NCBI GenBank assembly: GCA_003218945.1
Contig: QHPE01000159.1
Location: forward strand, 1-53,903
Origin: Verrucomicrobiota bacterium
GTDB lineage: Bacteria; Verrucomicrobiota; Verrucomicrobiia; Chthoniobacterales; UBA10450
DNA: 53,903 nucleotides
Reading direction: 5' to 3'
Position 1 is the first letter of the stretch; every line of letters begins with the position of its first letter. The notes beneath the pieces are model-generated. The model was not told the DNA's origin, did no database searches, and saw only the letters and a list, made by a program, of their open reading frames with translations. Shown piece by piece: positions 25,430 to 35,400 of this stretch. The position numbers and the translations under genes were made by a program.

Positions 25430-25495
25430 CCTGACCATCGAAATCCAGAATTGGGCGTTCGACGTTCGATATTGCATGGTCGATGCTCGACGTGA
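25430..25495. repeat. Short GTTCGA-rich repeat before the DCC-HTTM gene
   Basis: Imperfect direct repeats of TTCGACGTTCGAT and GGTCGATGCTCGACG fill the 66 bases before the next start codon. Confidence 0.4.
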
Positions 25496-27457
25496 ATGCC
25501 TAACAAATCGAGCCTCCGTGTTTCTAATGCGCCGCCAAAACCGCTTTTGATTTGGGACGGCGAATGTGATTTTTGTCGATTATGGATCGAAAGATGGCGC
25601 GAAATCACAGAAGGTAAGGTCGATTACGCCACTTACCAGGAAGCAGCCGTGCGGTTCCCCGAGATTCCGGTCGATCAATTCACGCGCGCGATGGCTTTCA
25701 TCAAACCAGATGGCGACGTATTCTTCGCGGCAGATGCGGTATATCGGTCATTAGCATATCGCCGTTCGCGACGATTGCTGGCATGGAGCTACGATCGCGT
25801 TCCCGGGTTCGCGGCTGTGTCCGAAACCGGCTACGGCTTTATCGCTCGCCACCGAAATTTTGCCTCAGCAGTTACACGCTTGCTATGGGGCAACGACGTC
25901 CGCCGGCCAACGTATTTTTGGGCACGGCGCTGGTTCCTTCGCGCGCTTGGCACGATCTATCTAATCGCGTTCGTGTCGCTCTGGGTGCAAGTGAATGGGC
26001 TCGTAGGCAGCGACGGCATGTTGCCGGCGAATCAATTTCTGCCGGCCGTTCGCGCGCAAATCGGACCAGACGCCTACGCTCTTCTGCCCACCCTGTGCTG
26101 GTTCGGTCAGAGCGACGCATTCCTTTATTTTCTTTGCGGTAGCGGCGTTCTGTTTTCGTTACTTTTGATTTTCGGAATTGCTCCGGCTATTTCACTCGTT
26201 GCTCTTTTCGTCTTGTACCTCTCACTCACGATCGCAGGACAAATCTTTTTTAATTTTCAATGGGACGTGCTTTTGCTGGAGGCTGGTTTCTTATCGATCT
26301 TTTTTGCGCCATGGCGATTGTGGCCAAGACGATTTTCTGTAGAGGCAGTCGTGCCGGCTGCGAACAATTTTCACCCCGCAGGCGACATGCCTGCCACCGC
26401 ACTAGCCACTCCATCACGACAACAAGAACCGCCGGTTTCCCGCGCAGGTTTGTTTTTGCTCAAGCTTCTTCTGTTCAAACTGATGCTGATGTCCGGGGTG
26501 GTGAAGCTGACCAGCGGCGATCCGAGTTGGTGGAACCTCACCGCCCTCGATTATCATTATTGGTCGCAACCGTTGCCGACGGTGTTCGGCTGGTTGGCGG
26601 ACAAAAGTCCGGAATGGTTCAAGCACTTTTCTGTAGCGTTTTGCATCGTGATCGAAATTGTCGCGCCGTTTTTCATTTGGGCGCCGCGCCGGCTGCGATT
26701 GCTTGCCTGTGGGCTCCTCGTTTTTCTGCAGATCATGATCGCGGCGACGGGGAATTATTGCTTTTTCAACTTGCTGACGATCGCGTTGTGTTTGTTGCTG
26801 GTCGATGACGCTGTAGCCGCCTCGCTCCGTCGAGGCGCCCGCCTTGATCGCCTTAAGCACACGGCGACAGAGCGCCGTGGCTACAAACTCTCGATACCAG
26901 CAGTTGCAGTCTTCATTCTGACCTTCCCAATCAATGCATGGTTGATTTTCAGTGCGTTTAAACCACTGGCCCGCCCACCACGTGCGTTGGCCAATGTCTA
27001 CGAACGACTCGAAGCGTTTCGAATTGTGAACGGCTACGGCCTATTTCGTGTGATGACAAAGGACCGCTGCGAGATCGTGCTCGAAGGCAGCACCGATGGA
27101 ATCGATTGGCTGCCCTACGAATTCAAATGGAAACCGGGCGACGTGAAACGCGCGCCCGGTTGGTGTGCGCCGCACCAGCCCAGACTGGACTGGCAGATGT
27201 GGTTTGCGGCGTTGGAGACGCCGCAGGAGAATCGGTGGCTCATCGCGCTCGTCTTCCGGTTACTCCAGGACTCCCGTGACGTGAGCGGCCTGCTCAGGCG
27301 AAACCCCTTCCCAGACAAACCGCCGCGTTACATCCGCGCGATGTTTTATCGGTATCGCTTCACAACCGTGGACGAGCGCCATCAGATCGGTGCCTGGTGG
27401 AAACGCGAGGAGCTCCGCGAATATCTTCCAGCACTCTCGCTGGACCAATTCAGGTGA
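25496..27457 (+). CDS. DCC thiol-oxidoreductase domain fused to HTTM/lipase-maturation-factor protein
   Basis: 653 residues. The first 130 are a DCC-family domain with the DGECDFC signature (21-27). Residues about 140-470 are multi-pass membrane, with HTTM/LMF-like features (SGVVKLTSGDPSWWNLTAL). The rest is the soluble LMF1-type C-terminus (DWQMWFAAL, NPFPDKPPRYIRA). Such proteins are annotated as lipase maturation factors; their bacterial substrates are unknown. A TGTAG-family repeat lies in frame at 26812-26885 (residues about 440-464) at the end of a membrane segment and has clearly been inserted into the coding sequence. The fusion could link redox chemistry to maturation of exported proteins (inference). 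Confidence 0.88.
   Translation: MPNKSSLRVSNAPPKPLLIWDGECDFCRLWIERWREITEGKVDYATYQEAAVRFPEIPVDQFTRAMAFIKPDGDVFFAADAVYRSLAYRRSRRLLAWSYDRVPGFAAVSETGYGFIARHRNFASAVTRLLWGNDVRRPTYFWARRWFLRALGTIYLIAFVSLWVQVNGLVGSDGMLPANQFLPAVRAQIGPDAYALLPTLCWFGQSDAFLYFLCGSGVLFSLLLIFGIAPAISLVALFVLYLSLTIAGQIFFNFQWDVLLLEAGFLSIFFAPWRLWPRRFSVEAVVPAANNFHPAGDMPATALATPSRQQEPPVSRAGLFLLKLLLFKLMLMSGVVKLTSGDPSWWNLTALDYHYWSQPLPTVFGWLADKSPEWFKHFSVAFCIVIEIVAPFFIWAPRRLRLLACGLLVFLQIMIAATGNYCFFNLLTIALCLLLVDDAVAASLRRGARLDRLKHTATERRGYKLSIPAVAVFILTFPINAWLIFSAFKPLARPPRALANVYERLEAFRIVNGYGLFRVMTKDRCEIVLEGSTDGIDWLPYEFKWKPGDVKRAPGWCAPHQPRLDWQMWFAALETPQENRWLIALVFRLLQDSRDVSGLLRRNPFPDKPPRYIRAMFYRYRFTTVDERHQIGAWWKREELREYLPALSLDQFR
26812..26885. 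repeat. TGTAG-family element inside the DCC-HTTM coding sequence
   Basis: It starts TGTAGCC, followed by GCCTCG paired with CGAGGC. It ends with CACGGCG paired with CGCCGTG and GCTACA. The reading frame remains open through the 74 bases. Confidence 0.8.
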
Positions 27458-27508
27458 AAACGTCGTCAATCTTGAGAGGCACGTGTTCCGGCATATATTC
27501 GCCATGCG

Positions 27509-27727
27509 ATGGCGAAAGAAGAACAGATCATCACCGAAGGCACTGTGACTCAGGTGCTGCCTGGCACGATGTTCCGTGTCGATCTTCCTGGTCAACGCAA
27601 TGTCCTTGCCCATATTTCGGGCAAAATGCGCAAGCATTTTATCCGGATTGTGCCGGGCGATAAAGTTTCCGTAGAGCTTTCGCCATACGACCTGACAAAG
27701 GCGCGAATCATTTTCCGCGAACAGTGA
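27509..27727 (+). CDS. infA: Translation initiation factor IF-1
   Basis: 72 residues, full length for an S1-like OB fold, starting [11 protein letters not shown] and ending [12 protein letters not shown]. It binds the ribosomal A site during initiation. It stands alone here, away from the ribosomal protein operons where it often occurs. Confidence 0.97.
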   Translation: MAKEEQIITEGTVTQVLPGTMFRVDLPGQRNVLAHISGKMRKHFIRIVPGDKVSVELSPYDLTKARIIFREQ

Positions 27728-27927
27728 CTTTCGCTTTTTCTCGTTAAGTTTGGTAGGCCGTCCAAGCGTTAAACGTTTAAGAATCCGGTAGTGGTACACT
27801 TTCTGTATCGATCCGAGAAGTCCGGCTCAATCGTTTGACGCGTTTATGATTTTAGGACAAGTCGGCGTTTGCCCATTTAATGGAGCGCGCGGATAGTCGC
27901 AGCGAAGAAATTAACTGGAGGTTACCA

Positions 27928-28254
27928 ATGGCAGAAGAAATGAAACCAGGAGAACAAACTGCATCGTCCACAGGTGATGCACAGAACAAGTTGCAGAGCA
28001 GCCGAGAACATGCTCGTAAAGCGGCGGAAGATTTGAAATCAGCCGCAGGGGCTTTCGCGGACGAATACCGCGGGAAAGCCGAGCAGGCTTTGGGTGAAGC
28101 ACGCGGCAAAGCGGAACAAGCTTGGGGAGATGCCAGGAGCCGCGTCCGCACGTTCCAGGAAGATGCGGAGCAGTACGTACGCGAAAATCCGACAAAAGCG
28201 GTGTTCACGGCACTCGGAATCGGATTCGTGCTGGGTCTGATCTTCCGGCGCTAA
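27928..28254 (+). CDS. DUF883/ElaB-YqjD-like membrane-anchored protein
   Basis: 108 residues. A long Ala/Lys/Glu-rich helix (about 10-80) is followed by a C-terminal membrane helix (AVFTALGIGFVLGLIF) ending RR, the layout of ElaB/YqjD proteins. Family members bind ribosomes at the membrane in E. coli. The ATG at 27928 has GGAGG at 27917-27921, six bases upstream, and is preferred over an upstream in-frame start. It begins a three-gene set with 28273 and 28662. Confidence 0.87.
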   Translation: MAEEMKPGEQTASSTGDAQNKLQSSREHARKAAEDLKSAAGAFADEYRGKAEQALGEARGKAEQAWGDARSRVRTFQEDAEQYVRENPTKAVFTALGIGFVLGLIFRR

Positions 28255-28272
28255 ATTGGAAAGCTCTCGACG

Positions 28273-28695
28273 ATGAGTAACGAGAGCCCTCCGTCTGTCA
28301 ATCCTGCGGGGCATTCTGGTTTACTCGGAAACGCGCTGGCGCTGATAAGTGCTGTCGCGGACTTTTTTGAGAGCCGGTTAGCATTGGCTGCCAAGGAATC
28401 GAAATCGGCGGCAGTGCAAATCCTGATACTGATCGGTTGTATTGTTTTCGCCGCGGCGCTGTGTGTAATGGGCTACGTCTTTCTGATCGTCAGTGCAATT
28501 GCCGGCCTGGCACATCTGGCAGGGACCTCATGGCCATGGATCGCACTGATCGTTGGCCTGGTGCATTTCATAATCGCGCTGGTGCTGTTGCTGATCGCAC
28601 GCAGCCGTATCACCAAGCCACTGTTCCGGGACACCGTCGATGAACTTAAGAAAGATCGCGAATGGCTGAGAAACCTGAATCAATCAACGAGCTGA
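28273..28695 (+). CDS. YqjE/holin-X-like membrane protein
   Basis: 140 residues with two long hydrophobic segments (about 50-80 and 86-108) after an amphipathic N-terminus (ADFFESRLALAAKE) typical of the YqjE/phage-holin superfamily of envelope proteins. It is 18 bases downstream of the ElaB-like gene and overlaps the next gene by 34 bases, which implies one operon. Confidence 0.8.
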   Translation: MSNESPPSVNPAGHSGLLGNALALISAVADFFESRLALAAKESKSAAVQILILIGCIVFAAALCVMGYVFLIVSAIAGLAHLAGTSWPWIALIVGLVHFIIALVLLLIARSRITKPLFRDTVDELKKDREWLRNLNQSTS

Positions 28696-29039
28696 AATTG
28701 GAGATTGCAGATTCCCGGGAACGCCTGGTCCGCGAGTTGCGCGGCCTGCGATACGAATTGGATTTGCCGGCAAAATTCCGCAAATCATTCCGAAAACAGA
28801 CCGGTTCCTGGATCTCTGCAGCGGCCGCTGTCGGGGCGCTGATCGCATTAGCGCCCATGCGGAAGAAAAAAATCTATGTCGATACAAGAGGCCGGCGCAA
28901 GCAAGACAAAAAGCTGATGGAAACCGGCATTGCGCTGGCAGCCATGAAGCTTGTGACAAACCTGGCCCGGCCGGTGATTATGGAATTTGTCAAAAACCGG
29001 TTCTTTTATTCTGGCGGACAGCAGCGCGGCAAGAAATAA
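28662..29039 (+). CDS. Small basic protein following the ElaB-YqjE-like pair
   Basis: 125 residues. Residues 1-45 are charged and helical; one or two short hydrophobic stretches follow (WISAAAAVGALIALAP and GIALAAMKLVTNLARPVIM), separated by a basic segment. In E. coli the third gene of the yqjD-yqjE set encodes YqjK, but similarity here is only positional. It overlaps the preceding gene by 34 bases. Confidence 0.72.
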   Translation: MAEKPESINELKLEIADSRERLVRELRGLRYELDLPAKFRKSFRKQTGSWISAAAAVGALIALAPMRKKKIYVDTRGRRKQDKKLMETGIALAAMKLVTNLARPVIMEFVKNRFFYSGGQQRGKK

Positions 29040-29098
29040 TACGCTTCTGTCCATCGGCCCTACGTGCCTCATGAGATGGATGACTGTTTTTCCGAATC

Positions 29099-30199
29099 AT
29101 GTCAGAGGTTTCAGCTCCTGAAATCGAATCGCATCCGCTTCCGCACGTCGATAATTATCTTCAAGTCGGGCAACAAGCGGGCGCCTCGGACGTTCACCTT
29201 GGCGTCGCCGCTCCACCGATTTGGCGAGTGCACGGAATATTGCAACCAATGTGGCCGGACGCGCCAATTCTGACGAAGGAACAAACAGTGTCGCTGGCAG
29301 AGGCGTTCATGCCCGAAGTATACAAAGAGGAACTTAACGCGCGCGGCGATTCTGATTTTGCCTACGAAAACGATTACGGTCGTTATCGGGTCAGCGTGAT
29401 TAGGCAGCGATTAGGCATCGAGGTTGTATTTCGTCTCATTAACGCGGACGTCCGCACAATGGATCAACTCGGGTTACCCGAGTACCTTAAGCTGCTCACC
29501 CGTTATCAGAACGGCCTGATCCTTGTCACCGGTTCGGTTGGCAGCGGCAAATCAACGACACTTGCCGCCATGATTCAGCAAATAAACATGGAGCGGCACG
29601 ATCATATCATCACGTTGGAGGACCCAATCGAATACGTTATTCGCTCAAGGAATTGTCACGTGAGCCAACGCGAAGTGTTCACGCACACACAATCGTTCGC
29701 GACGGCGCTTCGCGCGGCGCTCCGCGAGGATCCGGACGTGATCATGGTGGGCGAGATGCGCGACCTCGAAACGATTTCCCTTGCCATCACTGCGGCCGAG
29801 ACCGGGCACCTTGTTTTGGCAACACTGCACACAGCAAATGCATCGCGCACACTAGCCCGGCTACTGGATGTGTTTCCGCCTGAGCAACAGGAACACATCC
29901 GCGTGATGGTGGCCGAATCACTGCGCGGCGTTATCAGTCACCAACTGATACCGCGAAAAGATGGAACCGCTCGCGTGCTCGCGTTGGAGATTCTCACCAA
30001 TACGCCGGCTGTGGCGAACGTTATTCGTGAAAATAAAACGTATCTGTTGCCCGGAATTATTCAGACCGGAAAAAAACAAGGCATGCGTTTGATGGACGAC
30101 GCATTGATAGACCTGTACGAAAACGACCTGATCAGCGCAGAAGAAGTCTATGCACGAGCAGATCAAAAACATATCGTGCGGCAGCAGCTGAAATTGTAG
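29099..30199 (+). CDS. PilT-type twitching/retraction ATPase (first of two)
   Basis: 366 residues. PilT hexamers power type IV pilus retraction. Visible are an N-terminal PAS-like domain (SDVHLGV), Walker A GSVGSGKS (145-152, Lys151), the Asp box EDPIEYV, Walker B DVIMVGEMRD and the His box HLVLATLHTANAS. It is the upstream member of a tandem pair; the next ATPase starts 11 bases after its stop. The second member often corresponds to PilU. No pilin or assembly gene is in the window. Confidence 0.93.
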   Translation: MSEVSAPEIESHPLPHVDNYLQVGQQAGASDVHLGVAAPPIWRVHGILQPMWPDAPILTKEQTVSLAEAFMPEVYKEELNARGDSDFAYENDYGRYRVSVIRQRLGIEVVFRLINADVRTMDQLGLPEYLKLLTRYQNGLILVTGSVGSGKSTTLAAMIQQINMERHDHIITLEDPIEYVIRSRNCHVSQREVFTHTQSFATALRAALREDPDVIMVGEMRDLETISLAITAAETGHLVLATLHTANASRTLARLLDVFPPEQQEHIRVMVAESLRGVISHQLIPRKDGTARVLALEILTNTPAVANVIRENKTYLLPGIIQTGKKQGMRLMDDALIDLYENDLISAEEVYARADQKHIVRQQLKL

Positions 30200-30209
30200 A
30201 GCACATACA

Positions 30210-31370
30210 ATGCCTGATCTTGATCAATTCCTTCAAGTCGTCGCCCGCCAGGGTGCATCGGATTTGCATATCGCTGAGGGACAACCCCCTAAAATCCGAG
30301 CGCAGGGCGACATCATGCCGATCCGAGCCGAGCCGATTTCGCACGACGAAGCCACGCGGATGCTGAGCGAAGTTTGCGGTGCGCGTAACTGGGAAGCGTT
30401 TAACCAGCGCGGCGATCTTGATTTTGCCTACCAGATGGATGAGCACTCGCGATTTCGAACCAACTACTTCAAGCAGTCGGAAGGTTACGCCGCAGCGTTT
30501 CGATTGATTCCAACAAGGATTTCGACGCTCGAAGATCTGGGCATTCCTGTAACCGTCAAGGACTTCGCTTACTTGCGTGGCGGACTCGTGCTCGTGACCG
30601 GTCCAACCGGTTCCGGCAAAACGACAACGCAGGCTGCACTGATAGACTTCATCAATGAAAACTTTTCCAAGCATGTGGTGACAATCGAGGAGCCGATCGA
30701 ATTCGTGCACGGCATTAAGCGCAGCGTCATCACCCAACGCGAAGTACCCACAGATTCGATTTCGTTTGCTGCCGGCCTAAAGGCGTCGCTGCGCCAGGAC
30801 ACCGACATTGTATTGGTTGGAGAGATGCGTGACCTTGAGACAATCTCACTTGCCTTAACCGCAGCCGAAACTGGCCTTCTTGTGCTCGGAACGCTCCACA
30901 CTAACAACGCCCGCAAGACTGTGGATCGCATGGTGGATGCTTTCCCCGCCGAGCGACAGCCACAGGCGCGCGCGATGCTGGCGAACTCACTTCGTGGCGT
31001 GGTAGCACAATTGCTTCTGAAAAGATCGGATCGGCCCAGCCGCATCGCTGTGAACGAGATTCTGATCGCTAACGCAGCCGTCGCCGCAATTATCCGCGAA
31101 GGCGCAACTCACAAACTTCAGGACGTAATCGTTTCCGGTAGAGCGCAGGGCATGCAATTTATGGACGACGCAATCTGGGCTCTACTGGAAAAAGGCATCG
31201 TTTCCCCGCACGAAGCATTCATGAAAGCGATCGACAAAAGCCGTTTCAAGCCATTCCTCTCGCCCGAGGAGGAGTCGCTCGGCAATGCCGCCGGTTGCAT
31301 CAGCGACGACGAGAAGCGGCCGCCGGGCAATCTTATGCTCGCCACTCGTGCCCAGGTCGGCACGCGTTAG
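30210..31370 (+). CDS. PilT-type retraction ATPase (second of two)
   Basis: 386 residues, paralogous to its neighbour. It has SDLHIAEGQ, Walker A GPTGSGKTTT (131-140, Lys137), EEPIEFVH, Walker B DIVLVGEMRD and LVLGTLHTNNA. The C-terminus is about 20 residues longer than in the first copy. Both copies keep all ATPase motifs, so neither looks degraded. Its stop overlaps that of the convergent dehydrogenase gene by four bases. Confidence 0.93.
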   Translation: MPDLDQFLQVVARQGASDLHIAEGQPPKIRAQGDIMPIRAEPISHDEATRMLSEVCGARNWEAFNQRGDLDFAYQMDEHSRFRTNYFKQSEGYAAAFRLIPTRISTLEDLGIPVTVKDFAYLRGGLVLVTGPTGSGKTTTQAALIDFINENFSKHVVTIEEPIEFVHGIKRSVITQREVPTDSISFAAGLKASLRQDTDIVLVGEMRDLETISLALTAAETGLLVLGTLHTNNARKTVDRMVDAFPAERQPQARAMLANSLRGVVAQLLLKRSDRPSRIAVNEILIANAAVAAIIREGATHKLQDVIVSGRAQGMQFMDDAIWALLEKGIVSPHEAFMKAIDKSRFKPFLSPEEESLGNAAGCISDDEKRPPGNLMLATRAQVGTR

Positions 31371-32422
31371 CGAGGTTCACCCGAAGATTCCCGGGAATTG
31401 AGGTCCATCGCCGCTACCTCCGAAGGCGCAGCCCGATTCACCACTAGAACCGGTGCGCCGTTAAGCTTGCCGGCACGAAATCGGTCCAGCGCGGTGTTGG
31501 CCTCTTCCAACAGGAAAGTTTCAGTGTGCGTTCGGACCGGAACCCGCGGCGCGATCGCGAAGAAGTCGTCCCCATCCCGTCGGGTCAGGTTCGCCACTGA
31601 GGTGATGACGCGTTCTTCCCATAAGTCGGCGTATGGAAATGACGGAATGTCCGTCATATGAATTCCGCCGCACACCACAGCACCGCCTTTCGCGAGGCCG
31701 CGCAGCGCCGCGGGAACGAGCGGACCAACTGATGCGAAAATAATTGCAGCGTCGAGTCTTTTCGGCGGCATCTCATCGGATCCGCCAGCCCAAACCGCGC
31801 CGAGCTGTCTGGCGTTTTCTTGCGTTGCATTGTCGCCAGGACGTGTAAACACGAAGAGCTCGCGTCCTTCGTATAGGGCAATTTGCGCGATTAAATGCGC
31901 CGCGTTGCCGAACCCGTAAATGCCGAGGTGCTGCGCGCCGCCCGTTTTGCGATAGGACCGATACCCGATTAGTCCGGCACAAAGGAGCGGCGCAACCTGA
32001 ACGTCATCGTACCGATCGGGGAGATGAAAACAGTACCGAGCATCTGCAACAGTGAAGTCGGCGTAACCCCCGGCAATAGTGTAACCGGTAAAGAGAGCAT
32101 TATCGCAGAGGTTTTCCCTGCCCGATCGGCAATAAGCGCAGTCGCCATCCGTCCAACCAAGCCACGGGATACCTACACGATCGCCGATCGCGAAGTTCGA
32201 AGGTGCGTCCTTGCCGATTTGTTCCACTCGGCCGACGACTTGGTGACCCAGAATCAATGGCAGTTTCGGGTCCGGCAATTCGCCAGCCACCACATGAAGG
32301 TCGGTGCGGCAAACCGCGCACGCGTTGACGCGCACGAGCAGTTGTCCCCTATCCGGCTTTGGTTTTGGCACGGCGCGCAATTGCAGGGGCTGCTTCGGCC
32401 GGTCGAGAACCATCGCGCGCAT
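31367..32422 (-). CDS. Zinc-dependent alcohol dehydrogenase (MDR family)
   Basis: 351 residues. The catalytic-zinc Cys is in CAVCRTDLHV; GHQVVGRVE follows. The structural-zinc lobe reads TDGDCAYCRSGRENLC, so the usual first Cys is replaced by Asp while the other three are kept; this variant occurs in a subgroup of these enzymes. The nucleotide-binding motif is YGFGNAAH. The substrate cannot be told from sequence. It is convergent with the second pilT gene. Confidence 0.9.
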   Translation of the reverse strand: MRAMVLDRPKQPLQLRAVPKPKPDRGQLLVRVNACAVCRTDLHVVAGELPDPKLPLILGHQVVGRVEQIGKDAPSNFAIGDRVGIPWLGWTDGDCAYCRSGRENLCDNALFTGYTIAGGYADFTVADARYCFHLPDRYDDVQVAPLLCAGLIGYRSYRKTGGAQHLGIYGFGNAAHLIAQIALYEGRELFVFTRPGDNATQENARQLGAVWAGGSDEMPPKRLDAAIIFASVGPLVPAALRGLAKGGAVVCGGIHMTDIPSFPYADLWEERVITSVANLTRRDGDDFFAIAPRVPVRTHTETFLLEEANTALDRFRAGKLNGAPVLVVNRAAPSEVAAMDLNSRESSGEPR

Positions 32423-32495
32423 AGCGCTAAATATCGCTCTTACTCGTGCTCTTAGTCATGGCTCGTGCTCTTTCAAACCGCTTAAGATCGTCGAG

Positions 32496-35400
32496 TTAGC
32501 GAGCGCCGGCCGGGGCGGGCCGTATTTCTCGCTCCGGATGCCCCTTCCCCGGTTCTGGCTCGTGATGGTAATGGGCGCTGCGGAGAAACGGCACTTTGTC
32601 GAGCACGTGTTCCTGGAACCACTCAAGCCACAAATAGATAACGGGTGTGACAAATAACGTCACAAGTTGCGAGAAGATCAACCCACCTACGATAACAAGA
32701 CCCAGCGGGCGCCGCGATGCGGCATCCTGACCGAAGCCCAAAGCTATCGGGATCGCGCCCATGAGCGCGGCGAGCGTTGTCATCATGATCGGACGAAACC
32801 TTTCCATGCTGGCTTCGTGAATGGCCGAGCGAAGATCCCAGCCTTCGTCGATCCGTTGCAAGGCGAAATCGACTACCATGATCCCGTTCTTTTTCACGAT
32901 GCCTAACAACAGGAAAAGTCCGATCACGCTGTAAAGAGAAAGCACTGAGTGGAAGAGATACAAAGTGGCCAAACCACCCACCATCGCGGGCACGATGGCC
33001 GGGAACAAAACCGTGAACGGGTGCACATAGCTTTCATAAAGGATTCCGAGGATCACATACATGACGAAAATTGCCGCAAGCAGCAGTAGGGGCAGCGATT
33101 GAAAGAGCTGCCTGAATACTAGCGCTTCGCCTTGGAACATCCCCTGCACAGTTGGGTAATGTGACTGGAGTTGCGCGAAGGCGTCCTCGATGTATTTGGT
33201 CGCGTCGCCGATCGCGACGTTCGGCAACAGGTTGAAATTGAACGTGACGCTGGTGAACTGATTCAAGTGGTTAACTGCCTGCGGACCGATGATTTCCTTT
33301 GTGGATGTTACAACACGCAACGGGACGAGGCTCGTCATGTTTCCTGTGGTCGTGGCAATCGTCCCCCCACCCGAGCCGCTGGCGCTGAAATTCCCGCTGG
33401 TGCTGCTGCGGACATAGAGATCGTCGAGGTCTTCAGGGTGCGAGCGGTCCTTGTCATTCACTTCAAGAATGACCTGGTATTGGTCATCGGGTTCCTTGAT
33501 GAGATAGACGTAGTTTTGGGAGTAGGCGTTGCGCAATAGACTTTGGATTGCCGAAGTAGAAACGCCGTAGGTCGCAGCGCGATCGCGATTGATATCGATC
33601 CTGAGATTAGGCGTGCTGTGATAGTAATCAGACCGGACACTGGCGAAGCCCTTGAACTGTTGCAGCTTTTTTAATAACTCGTCCGCCATCGTGTAAACAT
33701 CCTGAGGCACGATGCCGCTAATTGTGTAGGCGTATTGGCCCTGTGTCTGACTGGTAGCGCCGACGCTGATTTGCAGCACCGGAGTTGGCGTTAATACGGC
33801 ACTGATGCCTGGAATCGAACCGATCGATTTTTGCAGTCGCAGGATGACTTGATCGATTGGCGGACGCTCGCTGCGCGGCTTCAGGAAAAGAAACATCAGT
33901 CCCTGCGACAACGGGCTGCGCGAGGAAAAACCGGCGAGCGTGAAAAATTGTCCGACCGCAGGATCATCCTGGAGTTTTTGGTTCACCTGCGCTTGGAAGG
34001 CGCGCATTTGCGCTGGCGATGAGCCTTCCTGCGCGATGAACACGCCGCGAACGAAACCGCTGTCGCCCGGCGGTATTAACGTGAAAGGCAGGCGTGTGAA
34101 GAAGAACCAGAGCCCAAGAATGCAAGCGATTAGGACCGGCATAGTGAGCCATGCGCGGTCGAGGAACCAGTCGAGCGCGCGACCGTACCCAGCGATCACG
34201 CGTTTGATAAAATTGCCGGTGTGTCGTTCCATCCAGGCGCGTTTGTGACCGGCCCTGCGTTCCCCCAGAATCCGTGCGCACATCAGCGGCGTGAGCGTCA
34301 GAGACACCAGGCCCGAAGCGAGAATGGCCACGATGATCGTGACGGAAAATTCGCGAAAAATGCGGCCGAGCAGTCCGGGAATGAAAACCAGCGGAATAAA
34401 TACTGCAGCGAGCGACAACGTCATCGAGAGGATGGTGAAGGAAATCTCGCCGGCACTATTGAAAGTCGCTTTGAGGATCGACTCGCCATGCTCGGCCCGG
34501 CGCACCACGTTTTCCAAAAACACGATGGCATCATCGACGAGAAAACCAATCGCCAGAGTGAGCGCCATTAAGGTAAGATTGTTGATCGAAAAATTGAGCA
34601 TGTACATCACGGCCACGGTAAGCAGCAATGACATCGGCAAAGCCACAGCTGGAATGAGCGTATCAGTAGCGCGACCGAGGAAGACGTAGATAACCATCAC
34701 CACAAGGACGAACGCGATGATCAGCGTCCATTTCACCTCGTTGGCAGAATTCACAATGGTTTGTGAACGGTCGAAAATTGGTGTGAACATGATTGAGCCG
34801 GGCAAACTCGCCCGCAGCTCAGGGAAAAGCGCCCTGACGGAGCTGGCCACTTCCACCGCGTTTGCGCCAGCTTGGCGTGAAACCGCCAGCACGACGACCG
34901 CGTGCGGCGGATTAAAACCGCGCATCCAGAAAAATCGCGAGATGCGCTCGTCTTGCACGCTCTGGCGTACATCAGCTACATCGCTCAGGTAAACAGGCAA
35001 ACCGTTCGGGTTGCGGGCCACGATTAGGCTGCGGTATCCCTCGGCCTTGTCGATTTGTCCGTTCGGCTGCAGAACAAAGGTGCGATGTGCACCGTCGAAT
35101 TGTCCTGCACCGGAATAAACTGTTCCCGCTTTGATCGCGCTGGCCAGATCGTCCATCGTCAACGCTCGCGCAGCCAGTGCCGACGGGTCCGCCTTCACTC
35201 GGATCGCGCCTTGCACGCCATAAATGTTCACCTGCGAAACGCCGGGCAGAATGTTGATGCGCTGCGCGACAACAGTGGACGCATACTTGTAAAGGTCCCA
35301 ATCCGTCAGTGTATCCGATAAAAGGCCTAACAAGTAAACGGCTTGGTCGTTCGGATTGGTCTTGGTGAACGTCGGCGGACTCGGAAGATCGATTGGCAGT

